Positions 34,316-62,274 of a DNA stretch of 64,000 bases are shown piece by piece. The position numbers were made by a program, and so were the translations under genes. Positions within the stretch are counted from its first letter, which is position 1; each line of letters opens with the position of its first letter. Source of the DNA: Piscicola geometra (lineage: Eukaryota > Annelida > Clitellata > Hirudinida > Piscicolidae). Under the pieces are notes generated by a model. It made no database searches, was not told the origin of the DNA, and saw only the letters and a program-made list of their open reading frames with translations. The stretch is taken from assembly GCA_943735955.1 (NCBI GenBank), contig OX030967.1, positions 1,038,181 to 1,102,180 on the forward strand, given 5' to 3'.

Positions 34316-35545
34316 CGATTATGAATATTATTATTTTCATTTATTTATATTTAGCATAATTATAATAATGATGATGATGATATGGTGAAGATGATAGTGA
34401 GTGAAAGAGAGAGTGATGGTCTACTAAGACCTATGAGACTGCATTCATTCTTTCTCATCCGCTTTTACATATTGCCAGAGAAAGCACACCCAAAAGCTAA
34501 GCAGATCACATCAGACAATATAGAACGAATTCGTTGTAACAGAATGTTTGAAGATTGCAGACAATTCGTACATGCTGAGTACATATGAAGTATGCATGAG
34601 AAGTGTATATGTATAAAAGGACACTATACACGTGAGGGGCATGAACTGGTTGTGTGGTGGCTAATGCTGACAACGCTGCTTCAATTAGGACTTTTTTCAT
34701 AATATATAGGATAAAAAAATCTTGTAGAATAAAATATATTTTTAAAATATGTCAATAATATAAATTTAAATTAGAATTACAAACTATGAATGATAATTGG
34801 ATGATAATTAATAGTAATCTAAGTGTGCAAAGGATTGAGTAATCAGCCCTTCAAACCCTGGCTCTTGTTAGGTGAGCTACTGCCAGTAAACTAATTGAAA
34901 ATAGCAATTAACAGTGAACAGTTAACTGGGAAATGTGACTGCATCTAGAATAGTAAATTAGAATTAAAAATAGTTAGCTGACCTTAAAGCGTTAATTGAA
35001 GTCATTAAGTTTTATTGAAAGCCTTTTTTTTAATCTAAGGAAATAATTGCTTTCTGTTTTGCTGCTGTTTTTGGGGTGCTTTGAGACGGAGCGAAGAAAA
35101 AAGAAAAGATGGTAGTTAGGAGGGAAGAGTTGAGGGATGGTGTGGAGGAAAAAATGATTCAAGTACTGGGCGCAGGCAGCGAAGATGAAATGGTTGGAAT
35201 TTTGTTGTTTATGACTCGTGTTATGTGTAAATTTCAATTAAACAAATTGTACGACACCTTGTGAGACTAGCTTTTTGGGCCCTTAGTTCGCTCACACGAA
35301 TAATACTAAAGACTGAATTTCTATCATATTATGACTAACATAATTTGACTATGAATAAAAAGAATAATGAGAAAAATACTTCAATAATTAGCTATTTATA
35401 ATTTTTTAATTTAAATGAAAAAATATATATATTTTCGGACCATGAAAAAAGAACTAGTTAAAAGTTTTTGAATATATTAGTATTTTAAAATGCGAATGTC
35501 ATTCAAAAACTTTGATAAGAACAACAATTCCAACAATTGAATTTT
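34316..35545. other. AT-rich region between two candidate genes
   Basis: The 5' exon(s) of the P5B ATPase must lie here or further upstream. I could not identify a start codon exon with confidence. Confidence 0.4.
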
Positions 35546-35592
35546 AAGAAAGAGCGCTATAGAAATCTATTTGATGGATTGATTGATTGAAC
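35546..35592 (+). mobile_element. Hyper-truncated LINE/SINE 3' tail
   Basis: AAGAAAGAGCGCTATAGAAA followed by a short (TTGA)n is the same ~45-base module as at 7619-7664. It lies 31 bases before the acceptor-bounded ATPase exon 35624-35791. Confidence 0.6.
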
Positions 35593-35623
35593 AACTCCAA
35601 CAACATCAACAAAAACAACACAG

Positions 35624-51738
<16,115 letters not shown>

Positions 51739-51750
51739 GTCTGTTTGTAC

Positions 51751-52861
51751 TAGAAGTCAGACATGGACGATTTTTCATTCCCGGTCCCGTCCCGTTTCCG
51801 GAATTGTTTTTCCCGCCCCGTCCCGTTCCCGATGGGCCATCAGAATTTTGATTCCCGTCCCGTTCCCGCAACTCGATTTCCGGTCCCGACCCGTTCTCGA
51901 AACTTTTTGACCCGGTCCCGACCCACTCTTTTTTTTTATTTTTTATAGTTTATATCGTTCACAGCTTGACAGACGCAGGCCATGTTACAATGGTTCTAAG
52001 AACCATGGTCCTTTTGCGCCAGAGACGCCACTCCACACGACGTACACATCTTTCAATGCATACGTCGCAAACACCGCATCATATACACTAGGTATATGAT
52101 AGTTCACGGTTGCCTATCAGGGATTCGAACAGGCGACCTTTAAGTTGCAAGTCCGACGTCTACCATCTAAGCCATCTCCTCAAAGAATTTATTATTTATT
52201 TATTTTTGCTGCCGTTTTCACAGGTCCCAAACTTGCTAGTTCTAACATTTCTTAACATTTGATATTTGAAAGTCAGAAAATATTTTTTCAAAAAAAAAGA
52301 AAAAAAAGATTTAAATTTCAAATATATAATGAAATGGAAGTATTGAGGTTAGCCATTGTTTTTAAGTCATTCAATCAAGTCTTTATTGCTTTTCACACGG
52401 GTTAAACCGTCAAAAGTTTGAGCTTTCAAATTAGATGATCTTGAGTCTGAAATTTCAACATGTTTAAAAATTCCGTTCACATGGAATAGAACTTGCAGGT
52501 ATACTAAAAAAATTTTTGGCTTCTTCTTTTTATTGGAATAAAGTTCATTTTACTCCAATAAATTAAACATCTTTATGATCTTAATTTTTGGTGGGACGTA
52601 ATTGTGAATATTTTTACAATTCATCCTCTTCTGAATTTATTCTCTCGTTTATTATTATTAATTCCACAATAATGATAGAAATATGTTTTTTGAAAACATT
52701 CTTATTCTCCACAACTTCAATAATAAAATCATTCATATAATTTGATAGTATAAATTTTTTTTTATAATTTCAACATTATAATAACTAAGATAATAGGCCT
52801 AAATAACCATCATTTGTACCCGCGGGTACCCGGTTGGATCGGGTACCCGGTCCGACCTCTA
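51751..52861 (-). mobile_element. hAT-2 element copy D, 12 bases after an ATPase donor site
   Basis: It starts TAGAAGTCAGACATGGACG and ends GGTCCGACCTCTA. Flanks GTTTGTAC (51743-51750) and GTGTTTAC (52862-52869) match at 6 of 8. It has the usual GC-rich iteron ends. The dimerisation frame is degraded, and a SINE-1 is nested at 51962-52182. Confidence 0.82.
51962..52182 (-). mobile_element. tRNA-derived SINE-1 copy c, inside hAT-2 D
   Basis: Minus strand: A box at 52174-52163 (TGGCTTAGATGG), B box around 52130-52121 (GTTCGAATCC), the CATATACCTAGTGTATATG core, and the CTGTCAAGCTGTG end with an A/T-rich tail. It is very close to copy b. Confidence 0.85.
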
Positions 52862-52880
52862 GTGTTTACGTAATACTCTG

Positions 52881-54262
52881 TATGTATGTATGTATATATG
52901 TATGTATTTATGTATTTATGTATGTATGTACATATGTATGTATTTATGTATTTATGTATGTATGTATGTATGTATGTATGTATGTATGTATGTATGTATG
53001 TATGTATGTATGTATGTATGTATGTATGTATGTATGTATGTATGTATGTATGTATGTATGTATGTATGTATGTATGTATGTATGTATGTATGTATGTATG
53101 TATGTATGTATGTATGTATGTATGTATGTATGTATGTATGTATGTATGTATGTATGTATGTGTGTATGTATGTATGTATGTATGTATGTATGTATGTATG
53201 TATGTATGTATGTATGTATGTATTTATGTATGTATGTATGTATGTATGTATGTATGTATGTATGTATGTATGTATGTATGTATGTATGTATGTATGTATG
53301 TATGTATGTATGTATGTATGTATGTATGTATGTATGTATGTATGTATGTATGTATGTATGTATTTATGTATGTATGTATGTATGTATGTATGTATGTATG
53401 TATGTATGTATGTATGTATGTATGTATGTATGTATGTATGTATGTATGTATGTATGTATGTATGTATGTATGTATGTATGTATGTATGTATGTATGTATG
53501 TATGTATGTATGTATGTATGTATGTATGTATGTATGTATGTATGTATGTATGTATCTATGTATGTATGTATTTATGTATGTATGTATGTATGTATGTATG
53601 TATTTATGTATGTATGTATGTATGTATGTATGTATGTATGTATGTATGTATGTATGTATGTATGTATGTATGTATGTATGTATGTATGTATGTATGTATG
53701 TATGTATGTATGTATGTATGTATGTATGTATGTATGTATGTATGTATGTATGTATGTATGTATGTATGTATGTATGTATGTATGTATGTATGTATGTATG
53801 TATGTATGTATGTATGTATGTATGTATGTATGTATGTATGTATGTATGTATGTATGTATGTATGTATGTATGTATGTATGTATGTATGTATGTATGTATG
53901 TATGTATGTATGTATGTATGGATGTATGAATGCATGCATGTATGTATGTATGTACGTATGTATGTATGTATGTATGTATGTATGTATGTATGTATGTATG
54001 TATGTATGTATGTATGTATGTATGTATGTATGTATGTATGTATGTATGTATGTATGTATGTATGTATGTATGTATGTATGTATGTATGTATGTATGTATG
54101 TATGTATGTATGTATGTATGTATGTATGTATGTATGTATGTATGTATGTATGTATGTATGTATGTATGTATGTATGTATGTATGTATGTATGTATGTATG
54201 TATGTATGTATGTATGTATGTATGTATGTATGTATGTATGTATGTATGTATGTATGTATGTA
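52881..54262. repeat. (TATG)n array 1, ~1.38 kb
   Basis: Nearly pure TATG with a few TTTATG/TGTG variants. It ends exactly at the (ATTCA)n tail of LINE-H. Confidence 0.98.
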
Positions 54263-54527
54263 TTCAATTCAATTCAATTCAAAAAATGATTTATTCAGCA
54301 AAAAAACATGGTTAATTCCTTGGAGACCCGAAGTATACACTTGTTGGGCCACTCAAACAAAAAATTACAGAGAAATAACATTTATATATGAATAGACAAT
54401 AAGATAACTATTACGAAAAAAAATTTGAATTAGTTAACTTGTAAATTATATCCTTATACGAACCAATTATCAATGAATTTTTAGCATGTATTGGCAATCT
54501 ATTCCAGTAATGCATTATTGAGTATAG
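54263..54527 (-). pseudogene. LINE-H, 3' portion (downstream of the hAT-1 insertion)
   Basis: The minus strand resumes at the point where the part at 57417-58817 stops. It reads IMHYWNRLPIHAKNSLIIG and ends in KLTNSNFFS, then a 3' tail of (TTGAA)n that abuts the (TATG)n array. The octamer GAGTATAG at 54520-54527 is the target duplication shared with 57417-57424. Confidence 0.85.
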
Positions 54528-54530
54528 CAT

Positions 54531-55385
54531 GGGCGGCGATCCTGTGGGGGTCCACCTTAATAGGGACCCCCCTACTTTTTTTCCATTTTTGTATTTAAAA
54601 AGTTCTATTTTGATATGAGCATAATCGTCAACCATGGCATAAAAGTAAATGATTATACAGTAATACATTGTGAATATGTGTAGTTATAGTGATAGCTGTT
54701 TAAAACAAAAATATTCTTTGCTTACTTAAATACTCCTTCACCTAGTTTTTTCATCACTATGGCGTAGGCATGAATCCTGAGGGGGTCCTGGGGTCCACCT
54801 TTACAAGAACCTCCTCACTCCTTTAAAAATACACATTTCTCAACTCTATTTTTGATACGAGCCTAATCGTCAACCATGGGATAAAAAAATGCCAATACAG
54901 TAATACATTGTGAGTATGTATGGGCAGCGATGCTAGGGGGTCCTGGGGTCCATCTTTATATGAACACTCCTCAGTTTTTCAAGTAAAATAATTTTTCAGC
55001 TCTTATTTTAAAACAAGCGTAATCGTAAACCATAGCATGAAAAAGAATTTTTATTCAGTAATATATTTTGAGTAGGCGTAGTTATAGTGATAGCTGTCTG
55101 AAGCAAAACTATTCTTTTTTTACTCAAATACTCCTCCACCAACTCTTCTTTTTATATTTATGGATTTAAAAAATGAATTATATTCATAAAATTAAATTTC
55201 TGATTTTTCAATTTTCGCAAGCAGACATCAGAATGCTTTTCAGAAAATATCGGTTCACTTTATGCAAGCAGACAGATTTACATTTATATAAAAAAATCAT
55301 TAATAGTGTGCTATTATTTTGCATGGGCGATATTCATAGGGGGGTTCTGAGGTCTACTTCAATATCGACCCTTTCCATTTTTTAG
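54531..55385 (+). repeat. Tandem copies of the hAT-1 5' terminal module
   Basis: Modules starting GGGCGGCGATCCTG, GGCATGAATCCTGAG, GGGCAGCGATGCTAGG and GGGCGATATTCATAG (54531, ~54766, 54923, ~55325) are each followed by GGTCCTGGGGTCCACC-like and AATCGTCAACCATGG-like segments. The units are diverged and uneven in length. Confidence 0.7.
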
Positions 55386-55429
55386 ATTGAACCAAAGTAA
55401 ATGAATTTCAAAAGGCTTCAAACATTAAC

Positions 55430-57021
55430 TTAAGTTGTTGTTAAATCAAATTACAAGTTTCATATCGCATAACTGCCAAAAAGAAATGCTGAGGCTTTTA
55501 GCTCATTCTATCGTTAGAAACACAGTGTGCACTGTTAACGCCGAATCAAGCCAGTTTGGTGTTGTGGTTGACGGCACACAAGACTGCAATGGGTTAGAGC
55601 AAGAATCGATATGCATTCGTTTTTTGATGAAGCTCTAAATGTTAATGAACAGTTTATTAGTTTATTCAGCCCACCAGACACGATCAGAAAAACATTATCT
55701 GCTGTAGTAAAAGATGTTCTGATCAGAATTATGCTACCTATAGAAAAACTAAGAGCTCAGACTTATGAACGGCCGATATAATGGTTGTCAAGCTTGTAAT
55801 GTTTTTCCACTGTTCTGCACACTGTGCAAATCTTGTTGTCCAGCACACAGCTGCCGCAAATCCCTTTGTGAGCAATTCACTTCAGTTTGTCCAAAAGTTA
55901 GGTGCTTTTTACAATCGTTCAAGGAAGGTCAAGAAGCAGTTTAGTGATGCTTTAGTGTCTCTTATGATGAGCCACTGAATAAAAAGTATAGTATAAAACT
56001 TCTTTGTCCTACAAGATGGCTGACCAGAGTATCTACAGTGTCTTCTGTGCTTGAACATTATAAAGTGGTACTTATTAGCTTGGAATCATTTGCTTCCATT
56101 GGTACTGCTGATGAAACAACTGTAAAGGCTTGAGGCCTTTTTTCAACAGGGCACTACTGCACTGGCCCTCAAGGTAGTAGTTTTGGTGTTTTCACTTTTG
56201 GAACAGTTAAAAAAGTCGTTGCAGTCAGCAAGTGCCAAGGTCAGTGGAATGATTGCAGCGACTGATTCAGTTGTGCAAGAACTGCGTAGCCTACGAGCAG
56301 ATGAACAGTTTAACGCCATTTTCAGAGATGTCAACAGTATGGTTTTGGCATATGATCTCGAGCCGATTGCTGTACCTCGGGTGTGAAAGCTGCCACAAAA
56401 GTATTGTGGGCTGGACCCAGCTTATGTAGCTTATGTAGCAACAACATCAGAGGAACATTATCGAGCAGCATATTACGCTGTCATAGACATTGCAATCATG
56501 CAACTCACAGAAAGGTTCAATCGAGATTCTCCTGGTTTGCGTTCATACTTGCAGCTGGAGACAATGTTGCTAACTGGTGAAGTGAACCATGATATTTGCA
56601 AGCAGTATCGTGAGTTAAATGAAACTGGTCTTTGTTCACAGTTATCTATGTTTAAAGACCAGTATGAACTTTAGCACAAACGCAAAAAAGAATGCAAGCT
56701 ATGATCACGGAAGTCAGACATCTGTTTCCTTAGGTTGAACTATTGATCAGGTTGATGTTTGTGTGTCCAATAACGTCATGTACTGCAAAAAGATCTTTTA
56801 GTGTTTTGCGGCGTCTTAAGACTTGGTTGCGTGCACCAATGACACAGCCTCACTTGAATTCACTTGCCGTTTGTCATACACATCAGGATATACTTGAAAG
56901 TCTGGATTTAAAAAGGCTAGCAGCAGAATTTGCTAGTCGGTCAGACATTCGAAGGGATCTTTTTGGAAATTGGAGTCAACGAGCTGTGGGGAGAAGGCAG
57001 GAGGACAGGCAGAGAGGGTAA
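55430..57021 (+). pseudogene. hAT-1 transposase, ZMYM1/DUF4371-like, broken
   Basis: The readable pieces follow the order of ZMYM1-type hAT transposases. They are: LLAHSIVRNTVCTVN…FGVVVDGTQDC…ESICIRF (55490-55638, start of the RNase-H-like catalytic fold); FFHCSAHCANLVVQHTAA (55800-55860); LLCPTRWLTRVSTV (about 55999-56040); a helical stretch to 56386; and the dimerisation region CPITSCTAKRSFSVLRRLK (56764-56820) with the tail to 57021. Stops and frameshifts lie between all pieces. No start was assigned. It is dead in this copy, but both terminal repeats are intact and could be mobilised in trans. Confidence 0.85.
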
Positions 57022-57416
57022 TTTATGTTATCTAAATATACACTGTGGGCAAAAAAAATTTAACATTGTATATCTGTTTATAACTTTGGAAAATTTAAAT
57101 CTATTTATAAAATTTATTTGATGGGCTAATGGCTAGTTGTAATTGAATTTATATAGATGACAAATAATTAAAGGTACTAAAATCGCTATTGTTTTTCTTC
57201 AAATCGCTCATAGTGGCAATAGAAAAGTATTTTTATTAAGTATCAAATTTTTTACACATTTTTAGTGATACAAATATTAATAGTTGATACAAAAAGAATT
57301 TGCACTACAGCAAACAATACTGAATAGTATCGCTGGTACTGTATTGGCTGATACCGGTTCTTTGATTCCAACCCTGGGGAGGACCCCCCCATGATTTTCT
57401 GCAGATCGCCGCCCCG

Positions 57417-58817
57417 GAGTATAGAACGGAAGTAGTGAAAAAAATTGATCTAGGTTTATTAAAATAGAAATCAAAATTATATCTTAAAGGCCTAGTACTA
57501 TAGTTATTAAATGTTATGATTTGATTATAGAGTAGTTGACAATAATTTAATTTATAAATTTTATAGAAGAGAATCAAGGAAAAAACAATATGGAGCTGAT
57601 TTATATTTAAAATTTTTGCCATGCTATAATAATTACTAATGTGATCGAACCTTTTTAATTTAAACAAAATACGCAGAAAAAAGTTTTGACTTAGACTTAA
57701 TAAATGAAGATTTGATTTGGAGCTACGACCCCAGACAGGAATGCAATAAGTTAAGTAAGACAAAATAAGGGAATTATATAAAGTCATTAAGATAAATATA
57801 GGAAACTTGAATCTTAAACGATAAATGATACCTAGATTTTTTGGTAATTTGCTAGATATGTACCTAATATGATTTAACCACTTTAAGTTATCAGAGATAA
57901 CAACACCTAAAAATTTTATAGAGTTTACTCTTTTAATCAATAAATTATTTAGCAATATAGTTGGATGATAGACATCTGTACGAATTTTAGGACAAAAAAA
58001 ATAAACAAAGGTTAATTCTTAGGTTGTTAGAAACAACCCAATCATAAACATGAATTAATTCTTCATTGATAATAGATACTAATAAATCAAAGTTAGTGTG
58101 TGAAAAAAGAAGAGTAGTATCGTCTGCAAAAAGCACAAATTTTAAAACAACAGATGAGTTAATAAAATCATTAATGAAAATATTAAACAATAAAGGACCC
58201 AGATTAGAACCTTGAGGAACACCTGAAGCAATAGAAGTCAGTTGAGACATAGAATTGTTAATACATACATATTGATAACGTTCGTGTAAATAAGAATAAA
58301 ACCAATTATAAGCCTTTCCCCTAACACCATATCTGGATAACTTATATAATAAAATCGTATGGTCAAAGAATCGAAAGCTTTACAGAGATCAATAAAAACA
58401 CCAACAGAAAATTTTGTGATTCGAGAGCAAGAGAAACATAATTTATTAAATAAACAATAGCAAATTGAGTAGACTGTTTAGGACGAAAACCATATTGATT
58501 TGCACAGAAAATGTTATTAGAATTTAAAAAATAAGAACGTCTGTTATACATAATTTTCTCAATAGGTTTAGATAAACTAGAAATAATAGATATAGGTCGG
58601 TAATTACTAATAATATGCTTATCACCAGATTTGAACAAACTTTAGAAATTTTCAAGCATTTAGGGAAATACCCATTGTTGAACGACAAATTTATTAAATG
58701 TTATAAAGGAACCAAAATATGATTAACAGTTTTTGTAAATAAAAAGTTAGAAAAACAATCATCACCTGAACTATAAGAATTTTTAAAATTATTAACGGCA
58801 TCTATAATGTCAACCGA
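57417..58817 (-). pseudogene. LINE-H: jockey-group LINE, 5'-truncated, split by hAT-1
   Basis: Minus strand from 58817: linker (SVDIIDAVNNFKNS), RT fingers (NYRPISIISSLSKPIEKIM, QYGFRPKQSTQFAIVYL), a frame break, palm (ASGVPQGSNLGPLLFNIF, LFADDTTLLFSH), thumb (RVNSIKFLGVVIS), and LILSYLTYCIPVWG. It then stops at the hAT-1 target site and resumes at 54527. Frameshifts near 58000-58380 make it inactive. Its 5' edge meets (TATG)n array 2. Confidence 0.87.
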
Positions 58818-59285
58818 GTATGTATGTATGTATGTATGTATGTATGTATGTATGTATGTATGTATGTATGTATGTATGTATGTATGTATGTATGTATGTA
58901 TGTATGTATGTATGTATGTATGTATGTATGTATGTATGTATGTATGTATGTATGTATGTATGTATGTATGTATGTATGTATGTATGTATGTATGTATGTA
59001 TGTATGTATGTATGTATGTATGTATGTATGTATGTATGTATGTATGTATGTATGTATGTATGTATGTATGTATGTATGTATGTATGTATGTATGTATGTA
59101 TGTATGTATGTATGTATGTATGTATGTATGTATGTATTTATGTATGTATGTATGTATGTATGTATGTATGTATGTATGTATGTATGTATGTATGTATGTA
59201 TGTATGTATGTATGTATGTATGTATGTATGTATGTATGTATGTATGTATGTATGTATGCATGTATGTATGTATGTATGTATGTAT
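58818..59285. repeat. (TATG)n array 2, left half
   Basis: Pure TATG apart from one TTTATG and one CATG variant. It was once continuous with 61038-61240; hAT-2 copy E split it. Confidence 0.98.
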
Positions 59286-61037
59286 TAGAGGACGGACATG
59301 GACGATTTTTCATTCCCGGTCCCGTCCCGTTCCCGAATTTTGTTTTCCCGTCCCGTCCCGTTCCCGATGGGCTATCAGAATTTTAATTCCCGTCCCGTCC
59401 CGTTCCCGCAACTTGATTCCCGGTCCCGACCCGTTCCCGAAACTTTTTGACCCGGTCTCGACCCATTTCAACAACAAAAATTTAGTTTATTTATTTATTT
59501 TTGCTGCCGTTTTCACCGGTCCCAAACTTGCTAGTCCAAAAATTTCTTAAAGTTCATTAGTTGAAAGTCAGAAAAAATTTCTTTCAACAAAATTAAAAAA
59601 AACACGAATTAAATTTCAAATTATTATTGAAATGAAAGTTTTGAAGTTAGTCATTGTTTTTGAGTAATTCAATCAAGTTTTTATTGCTTTTAACACGGGT
59701 TAAACCGTCAAAAGTTTTAGCTTTCAAATTAGGTGATCTTGGGTCTGAAGTTAAACGACCACATGTTGACAAATTCCGTTCACAGGGAATAGAACTTGCA
59801 GGTATACTAAACAAAATTTTGGCTACTTCTTGTTGTATTGGAATTTTTTTTACTCTAATAGATTTAACATCTTTATAACCTTCAGTTTTGGTGGGACGTA
59901 ATTGTGAATATTTTTACAATTCATCCTCTTCTGAATTTTTTCCCTCGTTCATTATTATTAATTTCTCAATAATGTTAGAAATATGTTTTTTGACAACATT
60001 CTTATTCTCCACAACTGCACAAATAAAATCAATCGTATAATTTGATAGTAAAAAATTTGTATTATAATTTTTACGTTATAAAAACTAACATATAGGGTAT
60101 GAATAACCATTATTTGTTTTTTTTTCTCAACGTCACTGCAGCTTGGTCTGGCTGTACAAAATGGATTTAAATTTTCTCTAATGAAAGTCTTGTTATTTAT
60201 TTATTTTCTATCCCAAACTTTTTAAATATTATTTTTTTTATACTGGGGGATGCAATAGACATGCTGCCATATGAATAAGATGAATGGGTGAACGGGTAGC
60301 TCAGTCGGCAACGACTCTCGGCTTGACCAATAATGAAAGGTCTTAGGTTCAAGTGCAACCAATTCCCTAGTAACCCAAAGGCGCAAATGAAAATATTCAG
60401 CCCAAGTGGCCTGGAAGCCCTTTCGAGTTATACGCCACTAAAATAATGCTCGTCATTATTAATATTATTATTATTATTATTATTATTAGGCATCTTTTTT
60501 TGTCAAAATGATCAACTGAGAATTCAACTGGAAATTAATAACTCAAATTCAAAGTATGAATTTATAAAATAAAAATAATATAACTGACCAGTTTGATTTC
60601 ATCTGACAAGTTTTCATCATCACCCATTTGTTCTAATCTCTCTAATATTTGGACTCGCCATAACAACTTCAAATGTAATGTTGGAGATTTTGACATTGAC
60701 AACGCAATGGTGGCTTCGTTATACATTTCTATTGCATTTAATACTTATTTTAAGTACGGAGTATCGATGAAAAAGAGATTTCCATACTTAGGAGTCTGCT
60801 AAAGTATAATTGTTAAAAAATCCACTCCCATTATCTTTTATTCTCGTTTTTCCCGTTTCCGATTTAAAAGTTGATTCCCGTTCCCGATTTGAATATTGAT
60901 TCCCGTTCCCGTCCCGGAAACCTATTCCCGGTTCCCGACTTTTACCGTCCCGAAATTAATTTTCATTCCCGTTCCCGCGGGAGTCCCGCAGGTACCCGCG
61001 GGTACCCGTTCGGTTCGGGTACCCGGTCTGACCTCTA
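59286..61037 (-). mobile_element. hAT-2 element copy E, inserted in a (TATG)n array
   Basis: It starts TAGAGGACGGACATGG and ends GGTCTGACCTCTA. GTATGTAT flanks both sides (59278-59285, 61038-61045), as expected for an 8-bp duplication inside TATG repeats. It keeps GC-rich iteron ends and the dimerisation region near 59700-59820 (minus strand), and is 1.75 kb including a nested SINE-2. It is the best copy for reconstructing family structure. Confidence 0.88.
60288..60489 (+). mobile_element. tRNA-derived SINE-2 inside hAT-2 E
   Basis: A box TAGCTCAGTCGG (60297-60308) and B box GGTTCAAGTGC (60346-60356) head a body with GCCCAAGTGGCCTGGAAG and a (ATT)n tail. It is unrelated to SINE-1 beyond the tRNA head. 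Other hAT-2 copies are uninterrupted here. Confidence 0.85.
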
Positions 61038-61090
61038 GTATGTATGTATGTATGTATGTCTGTATGTATGTATGTATGTATGTATGTATG

Positions 61091-61124
<34 letters not shown>

Positions 61125-61240
61125 TGTATGTATGTATGTATGTATGTATGTATGTATGTATGTATGTATGTATGTATGTATGTATGTATGTATGTATGTA
61201 TGTATGTATGTATGTATGTATGTATGTATGTATGTATGTA
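61038..61240. repeat. (TATG)n array 2, right half
   Basis: TATG units with one TCTG and one TATA variant, ending at the (ATACA)n tail of LINE-F copy 2. Confidence 0.98.
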
Positions 61241-62067
61241 TATACAATACAATACAATACAATACAACGACGAATATTATTAACGTGGCGTAAACCCGGA
61301 CGGGCTTCAAGACCACTTGGTTATGGAAAATTTGATAATAATATTAATGATAGATGAATAAATGGAAAGTATAGGAGAAGTAAGGTATTGAAATTTAACA
61401 TATATATATATATATATACATATATATACATATATATTTATTTATTTTTTTATTTTTTTAAATAGAAAAAAAAAATTTTTTTTTTTTAATGATTGAAACT
61501 TAAATGATAATAACAATAAATTTAAGAAAAAAAGTAAATATCTATATTATATTATTATTATTATTTATTATTATTGTTATTTATTTTACAATTATTATTG
61601 ACCATTTGTATAAATATAAAAAAAGAATGAAATTGGGAAGCAAGAAATTGATTAATGAAAAATGAGCAGTAAATTTGTAAGTTATTGTTATCGGTCGAAC
61701 AAGTACGTTTTCAGGGAACGGCTAAATGTCGCGGTCGAGCTCGGGGATTTGAGTCTATTGGGAAGACTATTCCAAAGAGTCGGCGCTGCAACAAAAAAGC
61801 TTCTTGCACCTGCATACTTGAGTTTGTAGCTCTGTGGAACTACATCTCTTGACCTAGCAGACCTGAGTCTTTCCCTCTGGGGAAGACTTGCTCTCATGAC
61901 AATGCTACTCGACAAATAATCTGGGCACTCATTAGACAGACACTTGTGCATTAACAAGATGTTTTTGTATTCAATTCTATTTTCAACACGAAGCCAGTGA
62001 AGCTCCTTGAGAACAGGGCTGATGTGATCATACTTTCTAGCACCTGTTATGAGCCTAGCTGTGGTGT
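61241..62067 (-). pseudogene. LINE-F copy 2: 5'-truncated, with (TTGTA)n tail
   Basis: The minus strand matches the C-terminal third of LINE-F copy 1. From 62067 it reads NTTARLITGARKYDHISP-like sequence, then the frame 61957-61688 (LSNECPDYLSSSIVMR, TLWNSLPNRLKSPSS, LKTYLFDR). A 3' untranslated part follows, with A/T runs and (TATA)n near 61385-61440, and a final (TTGTA)n. Its 5' edge meets (TATG)n array 3 and its 3' tail meets array 2. Confidence 0.87.
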
Positions 62068-62274
62068 TATGTATGTATGTATGTATGTATGTATGTATGT
62101 ATGTATGTATGTATGTATGTATGTATGTATGTATGTATGTATGTATGTATGTATGTATGTATGTATGTATGTATGTATGTATGTATGTATGTATGTATGT
62201 ATGTATGTATGTATGTATGTATGTATGTATGTATGTATGTATGTATGTATGTATGTATGTATGTATGTATGTAT
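62068..62274. repeat. (TATG)n array 3, ~207 bp
   Basis: Pure TATG between the 5' edge of LINE-F copy 2 and the 3' end of LINE-G. On the minus strand it directly follows the LINE-G tail (ACTCTGATAGATACATA). Confidence 0.98.

Larger units (their letters stand above)
54528..57416 (+). mobile_element. hAT-1 transposon, 2.9 kb, both ends and target duplication
   Basis: It starts CATGGGCGGCGATCC and ends GCAGATCGCCGCCCCG, inverted repeats. Exact GAGTATAG flanks it at 54520-54527 and 57417-57424, and it splits LINE-H. The 5' 800 bases contain three to four diverged repeats of its own terminal module. The transposase (55430-57020) is broken. It is the fullest member of a family that includes the copy at 1-832 and the MITEs at 15892 and 24137. 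Confidence 0.93.

Noticed and set aside
34800..34910. Degenerate tRNA-like SINE on the minus strand
   Set aside because: An A-box-like TAGCTCACC is present, but the B box does not fit and no second copy was seen.
52834..54395. Long MYVC / HTYI repeat frames on both strands (also 58807-59550, 61035-61357, 61997-62317)
   Set aside because: They are translations of (TATG)n; four-base repeats give a four-residue pattern in every frame.
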